A stretch of DNA of 57,550 nt from Gonium pectorale (GCA_001584585.1 LSYV01000032.1:280405-337954); one strand, 5' to 3'; counted from the stretch's first letter, positions 33,101-42,243 are shown. Notes: generated by a model not told the origin, from the sequence alone. Made by a program: numbers and translations.

Positions 33101-35685
33101 CACCAGCCACCATACGGTACACGCCGCCTCCGAACAACACGCAACATAGGCGCCCAGCAATGGGAGCTGGCGCTTCGTGCCCCCTGGTTCGTTGCCACCA
33201 CCCAGTGGTGTGAGACCCGACGCTCAAATTGAGTGCCTCCCTCACCGATGCCCCCCAAACACCGCGAGTACGCGCGCCGCTAATCGCAGGCTGACCTCCT
33301 CACGCTCGTACGACGTCCGCAGCGCAGTGTCACAGACCGACGTGCGCGTGCAACAGCCCCGTCCCCTCAGCCGTCAACTCTCTGCCCGCACGCGCGCAGG
33401 CCTCCTTCGGCCTCAACGTCAGCGCCGTTCGGGCGCAGGTGGAGTCGGCCAACGACACGCTGGTGCGGGAGCTCAACAGCCGCTTCCAAGTCCGGGGCCA
33501 GGTGCGTGCGTTGATGTGGGACGGGGGGCCACCGCACCTATCGGCGTTTCCCGTCGCGTACGTTGGCGCGGTTGGAGAGCGACTGGACGCCGAGCGCCAT
33601 ACATGGCACCGCCGGAAGCATGTAGGGTACCCGGTAGCAAAGGGTGGTGATGATGGCAGGAGCGGGGCCCCTGTTGCGGCCTTACTATGTAGCTCGGTCT
33701 CTGCCCACCCCGCCCAGGCGCGCATGATCTGACACGCTCGGGATCCGCGGTGACGACCCGCCGTGATGTCCACCCCGAACGTTGATTGTTGCCGCGGGAA
33801 TGCGTGTCTGGAGCCGTACGTGTGACCCGGGATCACCCGCTCTCGTTCCGATCCTTGCAGCCCTCTGTATGTGATGCGCCCGCAGCTCGGCACCGAGCTG
33901 TCGCGCCTGGAGTCCCTGGCGGGCAACATGTACGACGACCTGAACCAACTACTGGATCAGGTATGTACGGCGTTCCAGCTTCAGTGCAGCAGGTGCTACT
34001 GGGATTTCGCGTGTAGCGGGCCGCGGCGAAGCGAAGATGCCTCCTTGTCCAGCGCTGTAGCTGCTCGGGCAGAGGGGTACGTAGGCGCTGTCGGTTTGGA
34101 AGGACCTGCTATCCATTGCACGAATGCTCCTTGGCGTGCTCCTTGGTATGCTGCTCTGAGGGAGCGGAGCGGCAGATGGGGATTTCCGCCCCCCCCCCCC
34201 GCAGACGCTGAACAAGCCCCAATGTGTGTGCGATGAATACCAAGGCAGCTCCGAGGTTTGCCCATGTTCATTCGCTCGCCCGTTTGTTTCTTGCGTCCGC
34301 TGTAACTTCAACACTCTGCCGCCGCCCCTGTCCCTCACTGCCTTTACCCCCGCCAGGCTCTATACGAGCGCGTGAAGCCGCTGTACCAGGACGCCAAGTC
34401 GGTGGTGTGCTGCCGGGCTGGCCGCATGGCGTACAACCAGTGGTGTGCCACCACCGCCATGGGTAAGAGGCTGATTTGGGATGTCCGCACCCGCAAGCCG
34501 CCCTACGACGCACTCGTGTGCGCACAGTACAGAGCACTTCCATCCTTCCCATTCGGCAATCGGAGTGCACGCCGCGCAACGCACTACTGAACACATGCAG
34601 CGACGGCAAATGCACCCGCTGTCCCGCCCTCCCACCCGCTGCCCCGCCCTCCCAATCCCCAGCCGCCCTGGCCTTCGTGGCGCTCGCGTGCTCGGCCTAC
34701 CTGTTGGCCCGCATGGACATGCTCAGGTCGCGGGGCCCCGGCTGCTGCTCCTGCTGCCGGGCGGGCTGCCACCGGCCCGTTGACCGGCGGAGGCTGGACG
34801 AGGAGGCGGCGGAGGACCAGGCAGGTGGCAGCACAACCGGCCGAGCGTGGGAACAGGGGTTCGGTTTGAGTATCGGGGCGCTTAGCACGCACGGAAAAGG
34901 TTGCAATAGGATACGCACATGGGCTGGCTGAATACGGCCAGGCCCGCCTGCTCTCCCACCCGCGTGGGAGGCAAATGTGGAGTTGATATGCATGTGCCCC
35001 TGCGATGTCTTGTACGTCACTGATTTTTTGCAATCCGGAAGCATGACACCAGAGCTGGTGATGCCCGTCGCAGTTTGCCAAGGAGGCGCAGCGGCAGCAG
35101 CTCGCTCATCACCACGCCACCCACCACAACGACTTCAATCACCATGCCATCAATGGCTTCAACGGTCACAGCGACAGCCTTCGGCTGCAGGCGCCACCAC
35201 AGCAGAATTTAGCAATGGGGACCCCCCGCTCCGCGCCCTACTGCGCGGCCTCCCCCGGAGAGGCGCCTCCAGCTCTGCTACCGAGCGGGTTCATGACGCC
35301 GGCCGGTAAGAGCATGCCGTTCCGCATAAATTGTTTCACCACACTGGGGCGTTGCGTGGTCAGTGAAAGGCGTTGTCATAAAAGCCGATGGATGATGGTA
35401 ATGAACACACGGGTTGAGCGAAGAGGTTCCTTGGCGCCTTGCGCTGGCCACGAGGGTACGAGGGCGCGATGGAGTGGCATTCGGGCGTATGACTTTCAGG
35501 GCATGCGCCCCTCGTGCGATCCGGCTTTCATTCCATGATCAGCTGTGCTCATCTCTGTCCCACGTAACCGTACCAATACAGGAGGCGCGGCCGCCGCGGC
35601 CGCACTGACCGCCGCGGCGACGCCAGCCGCAGCGGTGTACTACGCTCCCTCCGCGCCGCCCGCGACGCCGGACATGACCAAGTGA
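24110..35685 (+). CDS. Prominin/Tweety-like five-transmembrane protein (27 exons)
   Basis: Predicted plasma-membrane protein of about 1163 residues with the prominin layout: signal peptide, extracellular N-terminus, TM1, Cys-rich cytosolic loop, TM2, a very long extracellular loop, a TM3-TM4 hairpin, a second extracellular loop, TM5 and a Cys/His-rich cytosolic tail. Prominins organise membrane protrusions and cilium-associated membranes in animals; function here is inferred from topology only. Exons: 24110-24313, 24594-24671, 25349-25428, 25828-25936, 26227-26379, 26767-26862, 27107-27150, 27295-27411, 27914-28049, 28398-28541, 28735-28804, 28973-29070, 29413-29502, 29736-29897, 30021-30626, 30829-30891, 31250-31330, 31602-31682, 32074-32205, 32508-32597, 32844-32924, 33400-33501, 33886-33960, 34357-34462, 34663-34820, 35074-35305, 35582-35685. 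All phases agree. The end of exon 1 could also be 24280, and a small exon near 33291 may be missing. Plant/Dictyostelium Tweety-like transmembrane proteins are an alternative family name. Confidence 0.7.
25189..25219 (+). repeat. 31-bp intronic repeat, copy A
   Basis: The word TGTTGAAAAGGA followed by AACGCATACGACGAGCGT occurs here in intron 2 and again at 31077-31107 in intron 16 of the same gene, same orientation, with about one inserted base. It is followed directly by a (TG)n run (25220-25238). Confidence 0.8.
25220..25238. repeat. (TG)n microsatellite
   Basis: Nine TG units in intron 2 of the prominin-like gene, adjacent to intronic repeat copy A. Confidence 0.9.
26767..31682 (+). other. 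Exons 6-18: first extracellular loop, helical
   Basis: About 595 residues, largely Ala/Leu/Ser helices with heptad-like spacing (for example DLSGDVLRVAKDASGALGSA) and NxT/S sites (NDTVS, NRNATDG, NISANV, NVSLS, NDTLS). Exon 15 (606 nt) is the largest. It is an Ala-rich helical array without introns and uses almost only GC-ending codons. Two introns in this part start with GC: 28050 (CAG|GCAAGT) and 28542 (CAG|GCGAGC). Confidence 0.6.
31077..31107 (+). repeat. 31-bp intronic repeat, copy B
   Basis: Second copy of the 25189-25219 word, in the intron between exons 16 and 17 of the prominin-like gene. The flanks of the two copies are unrelated. Confidence 0.8.
32074..35685 (+). other. TM3-TM4 hairpin, second loop, TM5 and cytosolic tail
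   Basis: Exon 19 holds TM3 (AAWGLVAALLLLLLLLSVWA) and, after NWP, TM4 (MGLVASLLVLLAVLAASQ), matching the tight hairpin of prominins. The second loop contains the Cys residues DGC, VVCCRAG and QWCATT. Exon 25 gives TM5 (ALAFVALACSAYLLARMDM) followed by CCSCCRAGC. Exon 26 is a His/Asn/Gln-rich tail (HHHATHHNDFNHH) and exon 27 an Ala-rich end. The TM5 exon ends at a GC donor (34820/34821, CAG|GCAGGT), the only donor that keeps phase with exon 26. Confidence 0.65.
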
Positions 35686-37002
35686 GCGGCCGCCGCCTCC
35701 GCTCCGCCGCCGCCGCCGGAGCGGATGGCCACACCGACCGCAGAGGTGGCCGACGTCGAGTCCTATGGCGGGCGCGGCGTGGCGCATGTTGCGGGGGGAT
35801 TCTTTGCTAACGGCGCCGCCACTGGGGCCGTGCACCTTAGCGTCAATCCATAGACACGAACAAGCGGCGTGAGCCCTTCATTGAGCCGCTGTGAACTGCA
35901 ATCCGACCGCTCAGATGCCCGGATGGGTTGAATGTACTTGTGTCCCTGACTCATGTTCCCGACTTACGCCCGACTTGCGAGTCTTGTTTTGGTAACGGCT
36001 GTGATGTGCATGTAGGCCTGACTAGCGCAGGAGCTGAGGACAGAGTGGCCGTTTACGGGGTTTGACGGCATTTGCAGGGGTGGTCTAGTTACATGTGCCA
36101 TGTTAATTGCGCACTGCATGCATCGTTTTACGTGTGATGCTTTCCGCACTCGGGTCTGGTCTGCTGCGCTCGGGACGAGTCTGAGACACACTGGGCATGG
36201 TGCTGTGTGTACGGCATCGTGTACCGCATACGTGGCAGTAGCGACGAGCTGCTGAAGACTTGCATGCGCACTTGAGGGCGCGCTCCCATTCGAGCAGGAT
36301 CAAGCACGGTGCTTCCTTTCGGGAGCTTCCGCTCGGTATCGGTATTGCAGAGCTGTACACATGTGCACTGGCAATGGTGAGCACTTGAATTATGTTCGGA
36401 TTGTATAGCAGCCCTATGGTTACGGCTAAGTGTCAGGGTGGCAGCGTACGGTACATGTTTGCTACCTTGGCGAATCATGCACAACTTCAATCGAGTGCCT
36501 TGCCTTCCCGGCCCACGTATGGACAAAATGTGCTGAACTGATAGCGCACTGGAGCTACGGCAGTCTGCGGTACGGGTGGCTACATCCACATCGATATGTG
36601 TAGCGTGTGTAGAGATTCCATAATTTTGAGTGGCGCGAAAATCCGGCAGAACGCTCGGCCGGCAGCGCGATGGAGAGATGGGGGAGGGCTCCCCGTTAAG
36701 CATGCTTCGGTGCTGGAGATTTATGCGAACTTGCTTGTGTCGTCGCTGAAGTGCCCAACCGTGCATTTGCAGTCCCTGTAATGCACAGGAGAACGACATT
36801 CGCAAGGTACGGCCAAGGATACGGCGTCTGATGTCGTATGTGCATGTTGTGTATGTGACAAGGACATTGTGACAGGGTTTGAAGGCGTTAAGCCGAACCG
36901 GTACCACCTGCCGCTTTCCCTAACGATTTGGCCTGTGCGGCACGGCGGGCACGGCGTGCCGGTACGGCGAGACCAAGTGGAGCGTGATGTGCCCGTCTTC
37001 TA
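35686..37002. other. 3' flank of prominin-like gene and upstream region of eIF5A-like gene
   Basis: No coding exon accepted. TGTAA at 36777-36781 is the first clear volvocine polyadenylation signal after the stop at 35685. It would imply a 3' UTR of about 1.1 kb. A long minus-strand open frame covers 36128-36907 but has no coding character (see rejected items). The last 200 bp presumably hold the promoter of the next gene. Confidence 0.45.
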
Positions 37003-37695
37003 ATGTGCTCCATGTCAGTATCGCTCAATTGCCTCAACATGGAAGATCGGGTCCAACAATTTCACACAGACGCCCAGCGACCCCGCGACGCGCGAACACC
37101 CAAGGAAATAGAGCGGCTTCGCAAGTTTCTCTTTAAAAACCAAGAATACCGATTTACAGAGCGTGAGCAGTCCCACCTATTCAGCGCTGTCCAGGCGCAC
37201 TTTGCCGCGCATGCAGACTTGCCCGACGAGGAGGCGCGGGAGCCGGCCCTGGGCCTAATTGACGACGCTCTTAAGATGCCGTTTACGGTATTCACAACAA
37301 GCCACAAAAAGACCTTTCTCAAGTGGCACGCCAAGCTGACGGGCCAGGGCGCGGCGGCAGGCGGGGCAGCGGGGCCGGTGCAGCAACAGCGTTTCCTAGT
37401 ATACGATGTGACCGAGTCCACGATAAGCTGCATGACGCCAGACGGGGAGACGGTGGACCTGCACGTCGCGGACAGCGACGCGGGCACGGTGGCGCGGGTG
37501 AGGCTTAAGCATGGTCACCTATCCACCTGGCCCCAGCCTGTCTCGTTGCGCAGCCAGATGCCCAGATCCATGCCGTGCTTACCGGCTCCCTCCATTGTTA
37601 CCCGGCTGCAGGTGCGGGAGCTCTTCGAGGGCGGCTCGGAAGTGCACGTGCACTTGGATGAGGGGCGGAAGGCGCTGGCGGGCATAGTGCAATGA
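37003..37695 (+). CDS. Protein with eIF5A C-terminal-like OB domain, no hypusine domain
   Basis: Two exons, 37003-37497 and 37612-37695, joined in phase 0 (CGG|GTGAGG ... GCAG|GTGCGG), give about 192 residues. Residues about 128-190 (FLVYDVTESTISCMTPDGET ... VRELFEGGSEVHVHLDEGRK) follow the C-terminal OB fold of eIF5A: strand, turn D-x-G, D-L, small loop, then a helix with E-x-F/Y..G.E and the closing strand. The N-terminal 125 residues are a charged helical region (EIERLRKFLFKNQEYRFTER; MPFTVFTTSHKKTFLKWHAK) instead of the KOW-like domain, and no hypusine loop (K-x-G-K-H-G) is present. So it cannot be ordinary eIF5A, and its role is unknown. In-frame ATGs at 37012 and 37039 are alternative starts. 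Confidence 0.7.
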   Translation: MCSMSVSLNCLNMEDRVQQFHTDAQRPRDARTPKEIERLRKFLFKNQEYRFTEREQSHLFSAVQAHFAAHADLPDEEAREPALGLIDDALKMPFTVFTTSHKKTFLKWHAKLTGQGAAAGGAAGPVQQQRFLVYDVTESTISCMTPDGETVDLHVADSDAGTVARVRLKHGHLSTWPQPVSLRSQMPRSMPCLPAPSIVTRLQVRELFEGGSEVHVHLDEGRKALAGIVQ

Positions 37696-38826
37696 CCAGC
37701 GGCGCGCGCCCAAGCGGCTGGCGGCGCGCGCTGGGGTATGTATTAGTTGATGCTACGCGTGCTGGGGTCCTGGCGCATCTAGTGTGATGCGCCAGGTGCG
37801 AGGCGAGAGGCGCTGGCGAGGATGAATCATGTGGTGCGTTCATCACGTGGCAGGGGCTGCATGCTCGCTAGATGTTGGGATCGCTGGGCGCAGGGATAGC
37901 CGTCGGCCAACAAGGCCGTAGACACTCCAACCTACTTGCCAGGATGCAACTCATAGTCAATGGTATTGCCGCTCTTCATTCGGGCGTCGTCATAGCACCC
38001 ATGTGCTCTCGGCAAGTGCACGGCCCCTGTCGTGTGCTACCGCCAGGCCGCATGGTGCAGCTGGTAATGGACGCCTTTCCAGGCGTATCGTACAGCGTAT
38101 AGTACTGCATTCGTGTGAAGGAGGCTGCACAAAAGAAACCTGAACCGCGTACTGGAGCGACCTGTGCCCTTAGCGTGTCACCGTCGCAGCCCGCCGCCCG
38201 ACGATTGAGCTGCAGCGTGTCAAGTATATAGCGTGGGACCGTAGGCAGCTGCCGCCTCATTGATGTTAGGGAGATCTGGGCTGATGGATTTTGTGCGATG
38301 CGCCGGTACCCGCAGGCGGCATAGTTCCGCATGACGGCGAGCGGGAGGGCTAGTGGACAAGCCGCGGCATCCGCTGCGGTTGCACTGGTTGGAATGGTCG
38401 GCGTTTCTTAGATTCCTGACTAAAGGCGACTAAACGCGGACGCGAGGTAAAGTTTTGGGAGAAGGCGCAGGAGTGGCAAGTATTTAGGAGCACGCGCAGC
38501 CTATGGCGCGGGCGGCGGTGCCCAGAGCGGCAAAGGTGCGGACGAGGACCGGACCTCGGGTCAAGGTGCAATTGCTGTCAAAGGGCCTTGCGCAGTGCTG
38601 GGCGTCACACGTACTGCCCGGAAGGGACAGTCCTTCGCCGGCGACAGCGCGTGCCCGGCCGTCCCATCCGCGGTGCAATGAGCGGTTTGACCCGAGTGAC
38701 GTTAGCGGTTAATTTTGAGGGCAAGATCGAAGCGCGGGATAATGGCAGTTCGCGGACAAGGCATTACGGAATGAAGTGTGAACTCTGTGAAGAGCATGTA
38801 CGAGTGCCGAGGGTGGGAGCGCGTGT
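37696..38826. other. Intergenic region 3' of the eIF5A-like gene
   Basis: No gene seen. No TGTAA was found between the stop codon and the Copia LTR. The first one downstream lies inside the 5' LTR (38999-39003), so the transcript may use another signal or end in the element. It contains a strong hairpin at 37769-37796. Confidence 0.45.
37769..37796. repeat. Perfect 10-bp hairpin downstream of the eIF5A-like gene
   Basis: CCTGGCGCAT at 37769-37778 and ATGCGCCAGG at 37787-37796 are exact reverse complements with an 8-nt loop (CTAGTGTG). It lies about 75 bp after the stop codon and would be in the 3' UTR if transcribed. Confidence 0.75.
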
Positions 38827-38831
38827 TGCGA
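38827..38831. repeat. Target site duplication, left
   Basis: GCGAG directly before the 5' LTR, identical to 42244-42248. Confidence 0.9.
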
Positions 38832-39075
38832 GTGTTGGTGCGTAGCGTCAGTCTGCGCTCCGCCCCTCACGGACGGGTCCGAGAGGTGCTGGTCCTGACA
38901 GTCGTCAGGTCCAAGACACTTGTCATATTGGTGGCTACCATATTCTTTGCTCTGCAATCGTTTCATCACACACACTCCATCTACGCGTGCTTGCTGTCTG
39001 TAAGACACGCTGTGTGTCCGGTCTCGCTCCCCTAGCGTCCTAGGATCACTACCCGCACACTGCGGATCTCCAACA
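38832..39075 (+). repeat. Copia 5' LTR
   Basis: Starts TGTTGG and ends CCAACA. It contains TGTAA (38999-39003), the volvocine polyadenylation signal, and so probably marks the end of R. It differs from the 3' LTR by a 4-5 bp indel near the start and scattered substitutions. Confidence 0.9.
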
Positions 39076-39093
39076 GGTTATGAGCCCCGGGCC
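39076..39093 (+). promoter_or_regulatory. Putative Copia primer binding site
   Basis: GGTTATGAGCCCCGGGCC directly follows the 5' LTR, where a tRNA-complementary primer site is expected. I could not check which tRNA 3' end it matches. The same sequence recurs inverted near 39957-39976. Confidence 0.5.
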
Positions 39094-39176
39094 GCTGCCT
39101 TGCGCGCCCTACTCAACCTAGAGACGTGAGCAGACTGTAGACTGAGCCATGTCGGACAAAGATTCCGCAGCGCTTA

Positions 39177-39480
39177 GTGCTATCCCCACTGGCACCGTCC
39201 AGCCCACTACTGGACTCCGCAGCTGCCTGCCACGTCTGCCCGGACCGCCGCCTGCTGCACGGCTACACCCTCTTCGCCACACCCAGGTCCGTCACGTGGG
39301 GTGATGGAACCCCCGGGGCCGTATTGGGCATGGGAGAGCTGCACATGCAGAACCACGACCAGGAGCTCGTGATAGTGCAGAAAGTATCGTACGTGCCCAG
39401 CTGCCTGCACACGATGCTTTGTCGGCGCGCAGTCCTCGTTCAGCCGCCAGGGGGCGCGAGTCAGCCGCAATGGCGAATGC
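39177..39480 (+). pseudogene. Copia protease fragment (+)
   Basis: The frame contains the retroviral-type aspartic protease region of Copia: SPLLDSAAACHVCPDRRLLH, then VTWGDGTPGAVLGMGELHM and IVQKVSYVPSCLHTML. The active-site triad reads D-S-A, not the usual D-S-G. Upstream, an ATG at 39149 starts MSDKDSAALSAIPTGT in another frame, apparently the gag start joined to the protease by a deletion. A 21-bp deletion after HTML compared with the inverted copy destroys the continuation. Confidence 0.75.
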
Positions 39481-39902
39481 ACTCTAGCGATGCAGGGACA
39501 AGTGTCGCGTCCAGGGGATAGGTGCCGTCGGAGCGGGGGCCCATGAGCAGGCATTCGCCATTGCGGCTGACTCGCGCCCCCTGGCGGCTGAACGAGGAAT
39601 GCGCGCCGACACCCCCTAGCTGAGCCACGGAAAGCATCGTGTGCAGGCAGCTGGGCACGTACGATACTTTCTGCACTATCACGAGCTCCTGGTCGTGGTT
39701 CTGCATGTGCACCTCTCCCATGCCCAATACGGCCCCGGGGGTTCCATCGCCCCACGTGACGGACCTGGGTGTGGCGAAGAGGGTGTAGCCGTGCAGCAGG
39801 CGGCGGTCCGGGCAGACGTGGCAGGCAGCTGCGGAGTCCAGTAGTGGGCTCGACGGTGCCAGTGGGGATAGCACTAAGCGCTGCGGAATCTTTGTCCGAC
39901 AT
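39461..39902 (-). pseudogene. Copia protease fragment, inverted copy (-)
   Basis: Better preserved than the plus copy. It has the same LLDSAAACHVCP motif and GDG loop, and continues into YVPSCLHTMLSVAQLGGVG and ECLLMGPRSDGTYPLD, the region between protease and integrase in Copia. It stops where the palindrome spacer begins to reverse. The MSDKDSAALSAI start lies at 39902 in this orientation. Confidence 0.75.
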
Positions 39903-40099
39903 GGCTCAGGCTACGGTCTGCTCACGTCTCTAGGTCGAGTAGGGCGCGCAAGGCAGCGACCCGGGGCTCATAACCTGTTGGAGGTCCGCAGTGTGCGGGT
40001 AGTGATCCTAGGACGCTAGGGGAGCGAGACCGGACACACAGCGTGTCTTACAGACAGCAAGCACGCGTAGATGGAGTGTGTGTGCGATGCAGGGTTGCT

Positions 40100-40530
40100 A
40101 TTGCAGATTGCTGCCTTGGCGTCAGATACGTGCTGCTCAGGGGCTGCGACGATGAGGTCATCTACGTGGCACAGCAGCGGGACGGTGTGGTCGCCCGTCC
40201 GCCGCACGAACAGCGCGGCATCAGCTGCTGAGGGCTCGTAGCCCAGGCTGCCGAGCTGCTCCACCAGCTTGCGGTACCAGCAGCGTGGCGCCTGCTTGAG
40301 GCCGTAAATGCTGCGGTGCAGGCAGCAGACCAGGTGCAGCTCGTCAAGGTTGAAGCCGGGCGGCTGCTGCATGTACGGCTCCTCCTCCAGCTCGCCGTTC
40401 AGAAAGGCAGTCATAACGTCGAGCTGGTGCAGGCTGAGGTTCTGGTCAGCTGCGACGGCTGCCATGGCTCGCAGAAAGGCGTAGCGCGTGGTGGGCGCAA
40501 ACAGCTCTTCATAGTCGACGCCAGGCTTCT
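40100..40530 (-). pseudogene. Copia reverse transcriptase, N-terminal half, inverted
   Basis: The minus strand encodes the palm of a Copia reverse transcriptase: KPGVDYEELFAPTTRYAFLR, then QLDVMTAFLNGELEEEPYMQ with the first catalytic Asp, YGLKQAPRCWYRKL, and LLCHVDDLIV with the second and third catalytic Asp residues (HVDD, where Copia usually has YVDD). Going on, it fuses after ICNSN directly into inverted LTR sequence. It is opposite to the C-terminal half that follows, so no intact enzyme is encoded. Confidence 0.85.
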
Positions 40531-41480
40531 GCGAGATTCGGGATCTGGGCCCAGCGCGGCACTACCTGGGCCTGGAGATCATGCAGTGCCAGCGCGACGG
40601 CACTGTCTCCCTGTCACAGCCCGGCTACATCCAGAAGCTGCTGGACCGGCACAGCTTACAGAACGCCAAGCCGCGCACCACGCCGCTCCCTGCCGGCGCT
40701 CGCCTGCTGCCAGCCACCGACACGGACACGCTGCTGGACGACCCCAGCAGCTACCGGGCTCTGGTCGGCGAGCTGAACTACCTGGCAACCAGCACTCGGC
40801 CGGACATCGCTCAGGCACTCAGCGGGCTGGCGCGCCATATGCACCGGCCCACTAAGGTGCACATGCAGCTGGCCCTGGGTGTGCTGCGCTACCTCTGTGG
40901 CACCCGCAGCTTTGGCCTGCGCTTCGGTGGCGGTTCTGCCACCGACGACATCTATGGCTACTGTGACTCGAACTGGGCATGCGATCCGCAGACCCGGCGC
41001 TCCACGACCGGCTATGCCTTCATTCTCAACGGCGCGGCCATCAGCTGGAGCAACCAGTTGCAGCGTACCATGGCCGCGTCCTCAGTTGAGGCGGAATACC
41101 AGGCAGCGTCCGCCGCTGTCCGCGAGGCGCTCTGGCTGCGGAAGCTGACCCCTGAGCTGGGCCTGGCTCTACGTCCCATCGCCATCAGCCTGGACTCCCA
41201 GGGGGCGCTTAGCCTGGCTCACAACCCCATCACCTCAGCGCGCAGCAAACACATTGATGTGCTGCACCACCTGGTGCGTGAGCGTGTGCGACTGGGAGAC
41301 GTGCAGTTGAGCTACTGCAGCACGGAGGCCATGGTGGCGGATGTGCTCACCAAGCCGCTGGGCGAAATCAAGTTCCGCCGCTGCCGCCTCGCCCTGGGCG
41401 TAGTAGCCCTGGAGCGGCCCTCCTACATAGCTCGAGGAGCTAGGGTCCGCATCTGGATTATTGAGCGTGGACGGACTTAG
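40531..41480 (+). pseudogene. Copia reverse transcriptase C-terminus and RNase H (+)
   Basis: Reads IRDLGPARHYLGLEIMQC onward: the end of the reverse transcriptase (thumb/connection with YRALVGELNYLATSTRPDIA) and RNase H (YGYCDSNWACDPQTRRSTTG, ISWSNQLQRTMAASSVEAEY, ADVLTKPLGEIKFR). The Asp and Glu residues of RNase H are present. Its N-terminal partner is inverted upstream, so this is a fragment although the frame is open to 41480. Confidence 0.85.
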
Positions 41481-41995
41481 TTGTATGCATTCCGCCTGTT
41501 AGTTGCATTTCTGTCTGTTACTTGCATCGGCTTTGCTTTGTCGTACTGCATATACATCCACGCATTTGCATGACGCATGACGCATGACGCATGGGTTGTC
41601 CACTGTTCTTTCTGCAAAGGCCCAGACCGCTTCCGGCCGTGGCCATGTACACTATTAACTTGATATTAGTTGAACACGCGTCTTCCGCGTGAGGCGGTTG
41701 TCATTGCCGCCTGCCTGCCAGCCGTGTGTCGTGAATGGGTAGGTAGTTAGGATTACTGCCCCCACACTCAGGGGCAGGCCGGAGATCCTCGCGGGGAGTT
41801 TGGCTTGGGCACCTGTTGCCTTCTCCCCTAGGTAGCCTTATCGGCTTGCGAGCCTCCGGTTTTGGTTAGCCCTTGCGGGCACCACTGGCGCTGTTCAGTC
41901 CCCGCCGACTGACAGCAATGGAAATAGGTGCAGCACGGCTGGCAATTAGACGTTGCATAGCTATTCGGTCCGTGATGGTACGGATCGAGGGTGTC
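41481..41995 (+). other. Non-coding 3' part of the Copia element
   Basis: Between the RNase H stop and the 3' LTR. It contains a heptamer tandem (GCATGAC, 3.7 copies) at 41568-41593 and otherwise no open frame of note. Confidence 0.6.
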
Positions 41996-42243
41996 TGTTG
42001 GTGCGTACCGGTAGCGTCAGTCTGCGCTCCGCCCCTCACGGACGGGTCTGAGAGGTGCTGGTCCTGACAGTCGTCAGGTCCAAGACACTTGTCATATTGG
42101 TGGCTACATATTCTTTCCTCTGCACTCGTTTCATCACACACACTCCATCCACGCGTACTTGCTGTCTGTAAGACACGCTGTGTGTCCGGTCTCGCTCCCC
42201 TAGCGTCCTAGGATCACTACCCGCACACTGCGGATCTCCAACA
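41996..42243 (+). repeat. Copia 3' LTR
   Basis: Direct repeat of the 5' LTR with the same termini. TGTAA lies at 42167-42171. A weak purine stretch (GGATCGAGGG) precedes it and may be the polypurine tract. Confidence 0.9.

Larger units (their letters stand above)
38967..40087. repeat. Large inverted repeat (palindrome) inside the Copia element
   Basis: The left arm, about 38967-39480, runs from the middle of the 5' LTR through the primer site and gag start to the protease. It is repeated in reverse complement at about 39548-40087, with a spacer of about 68 bp. The arms differ by a 21-bp deletion in the left arm (near 39420) and a few substitutions. The right arm ends inside an inverted partial LTR, and from there the inverted reverse transcriptase fragment follows. 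Confidence 0.85.
38832..42243 (+). mobile_element. Ty1/Copia (Osser-like) LTR retrotransposon, internally rearranged
   Basis: A complete LTR-to-LTR insertion of 3412 bp. Two direct LTRs (about 244 and 248 bp, nearly identical) begin TGTTGG and end CCAACA, and GCGAG flanks both sides as a perfect 5-bp target duplication. The interior is not collinear with a working element. In order it holds a protease fragment (+), an inverted protease/gag start/partial LTR (-), the N-terminal half of reverse transcriptase (-), then the C-terminal half of reverse transcriptase plus RNase H (+). Most of gag and all of integrase are missing, so it is non-autonomous. Volvox carries the related Copia family Osser. 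The element lies between two convergent genes and interrupts neither. Confidence 0.9.

Noticed and set aside
36128..36907. Minus-strand open frame of 259 codons
   Set aside because: Composition is that of untranslated, less GC-rich DNA; no motifs, no codon bias like the neighbouring genes, and it overlaps the probable 3' UTR and promoter region.
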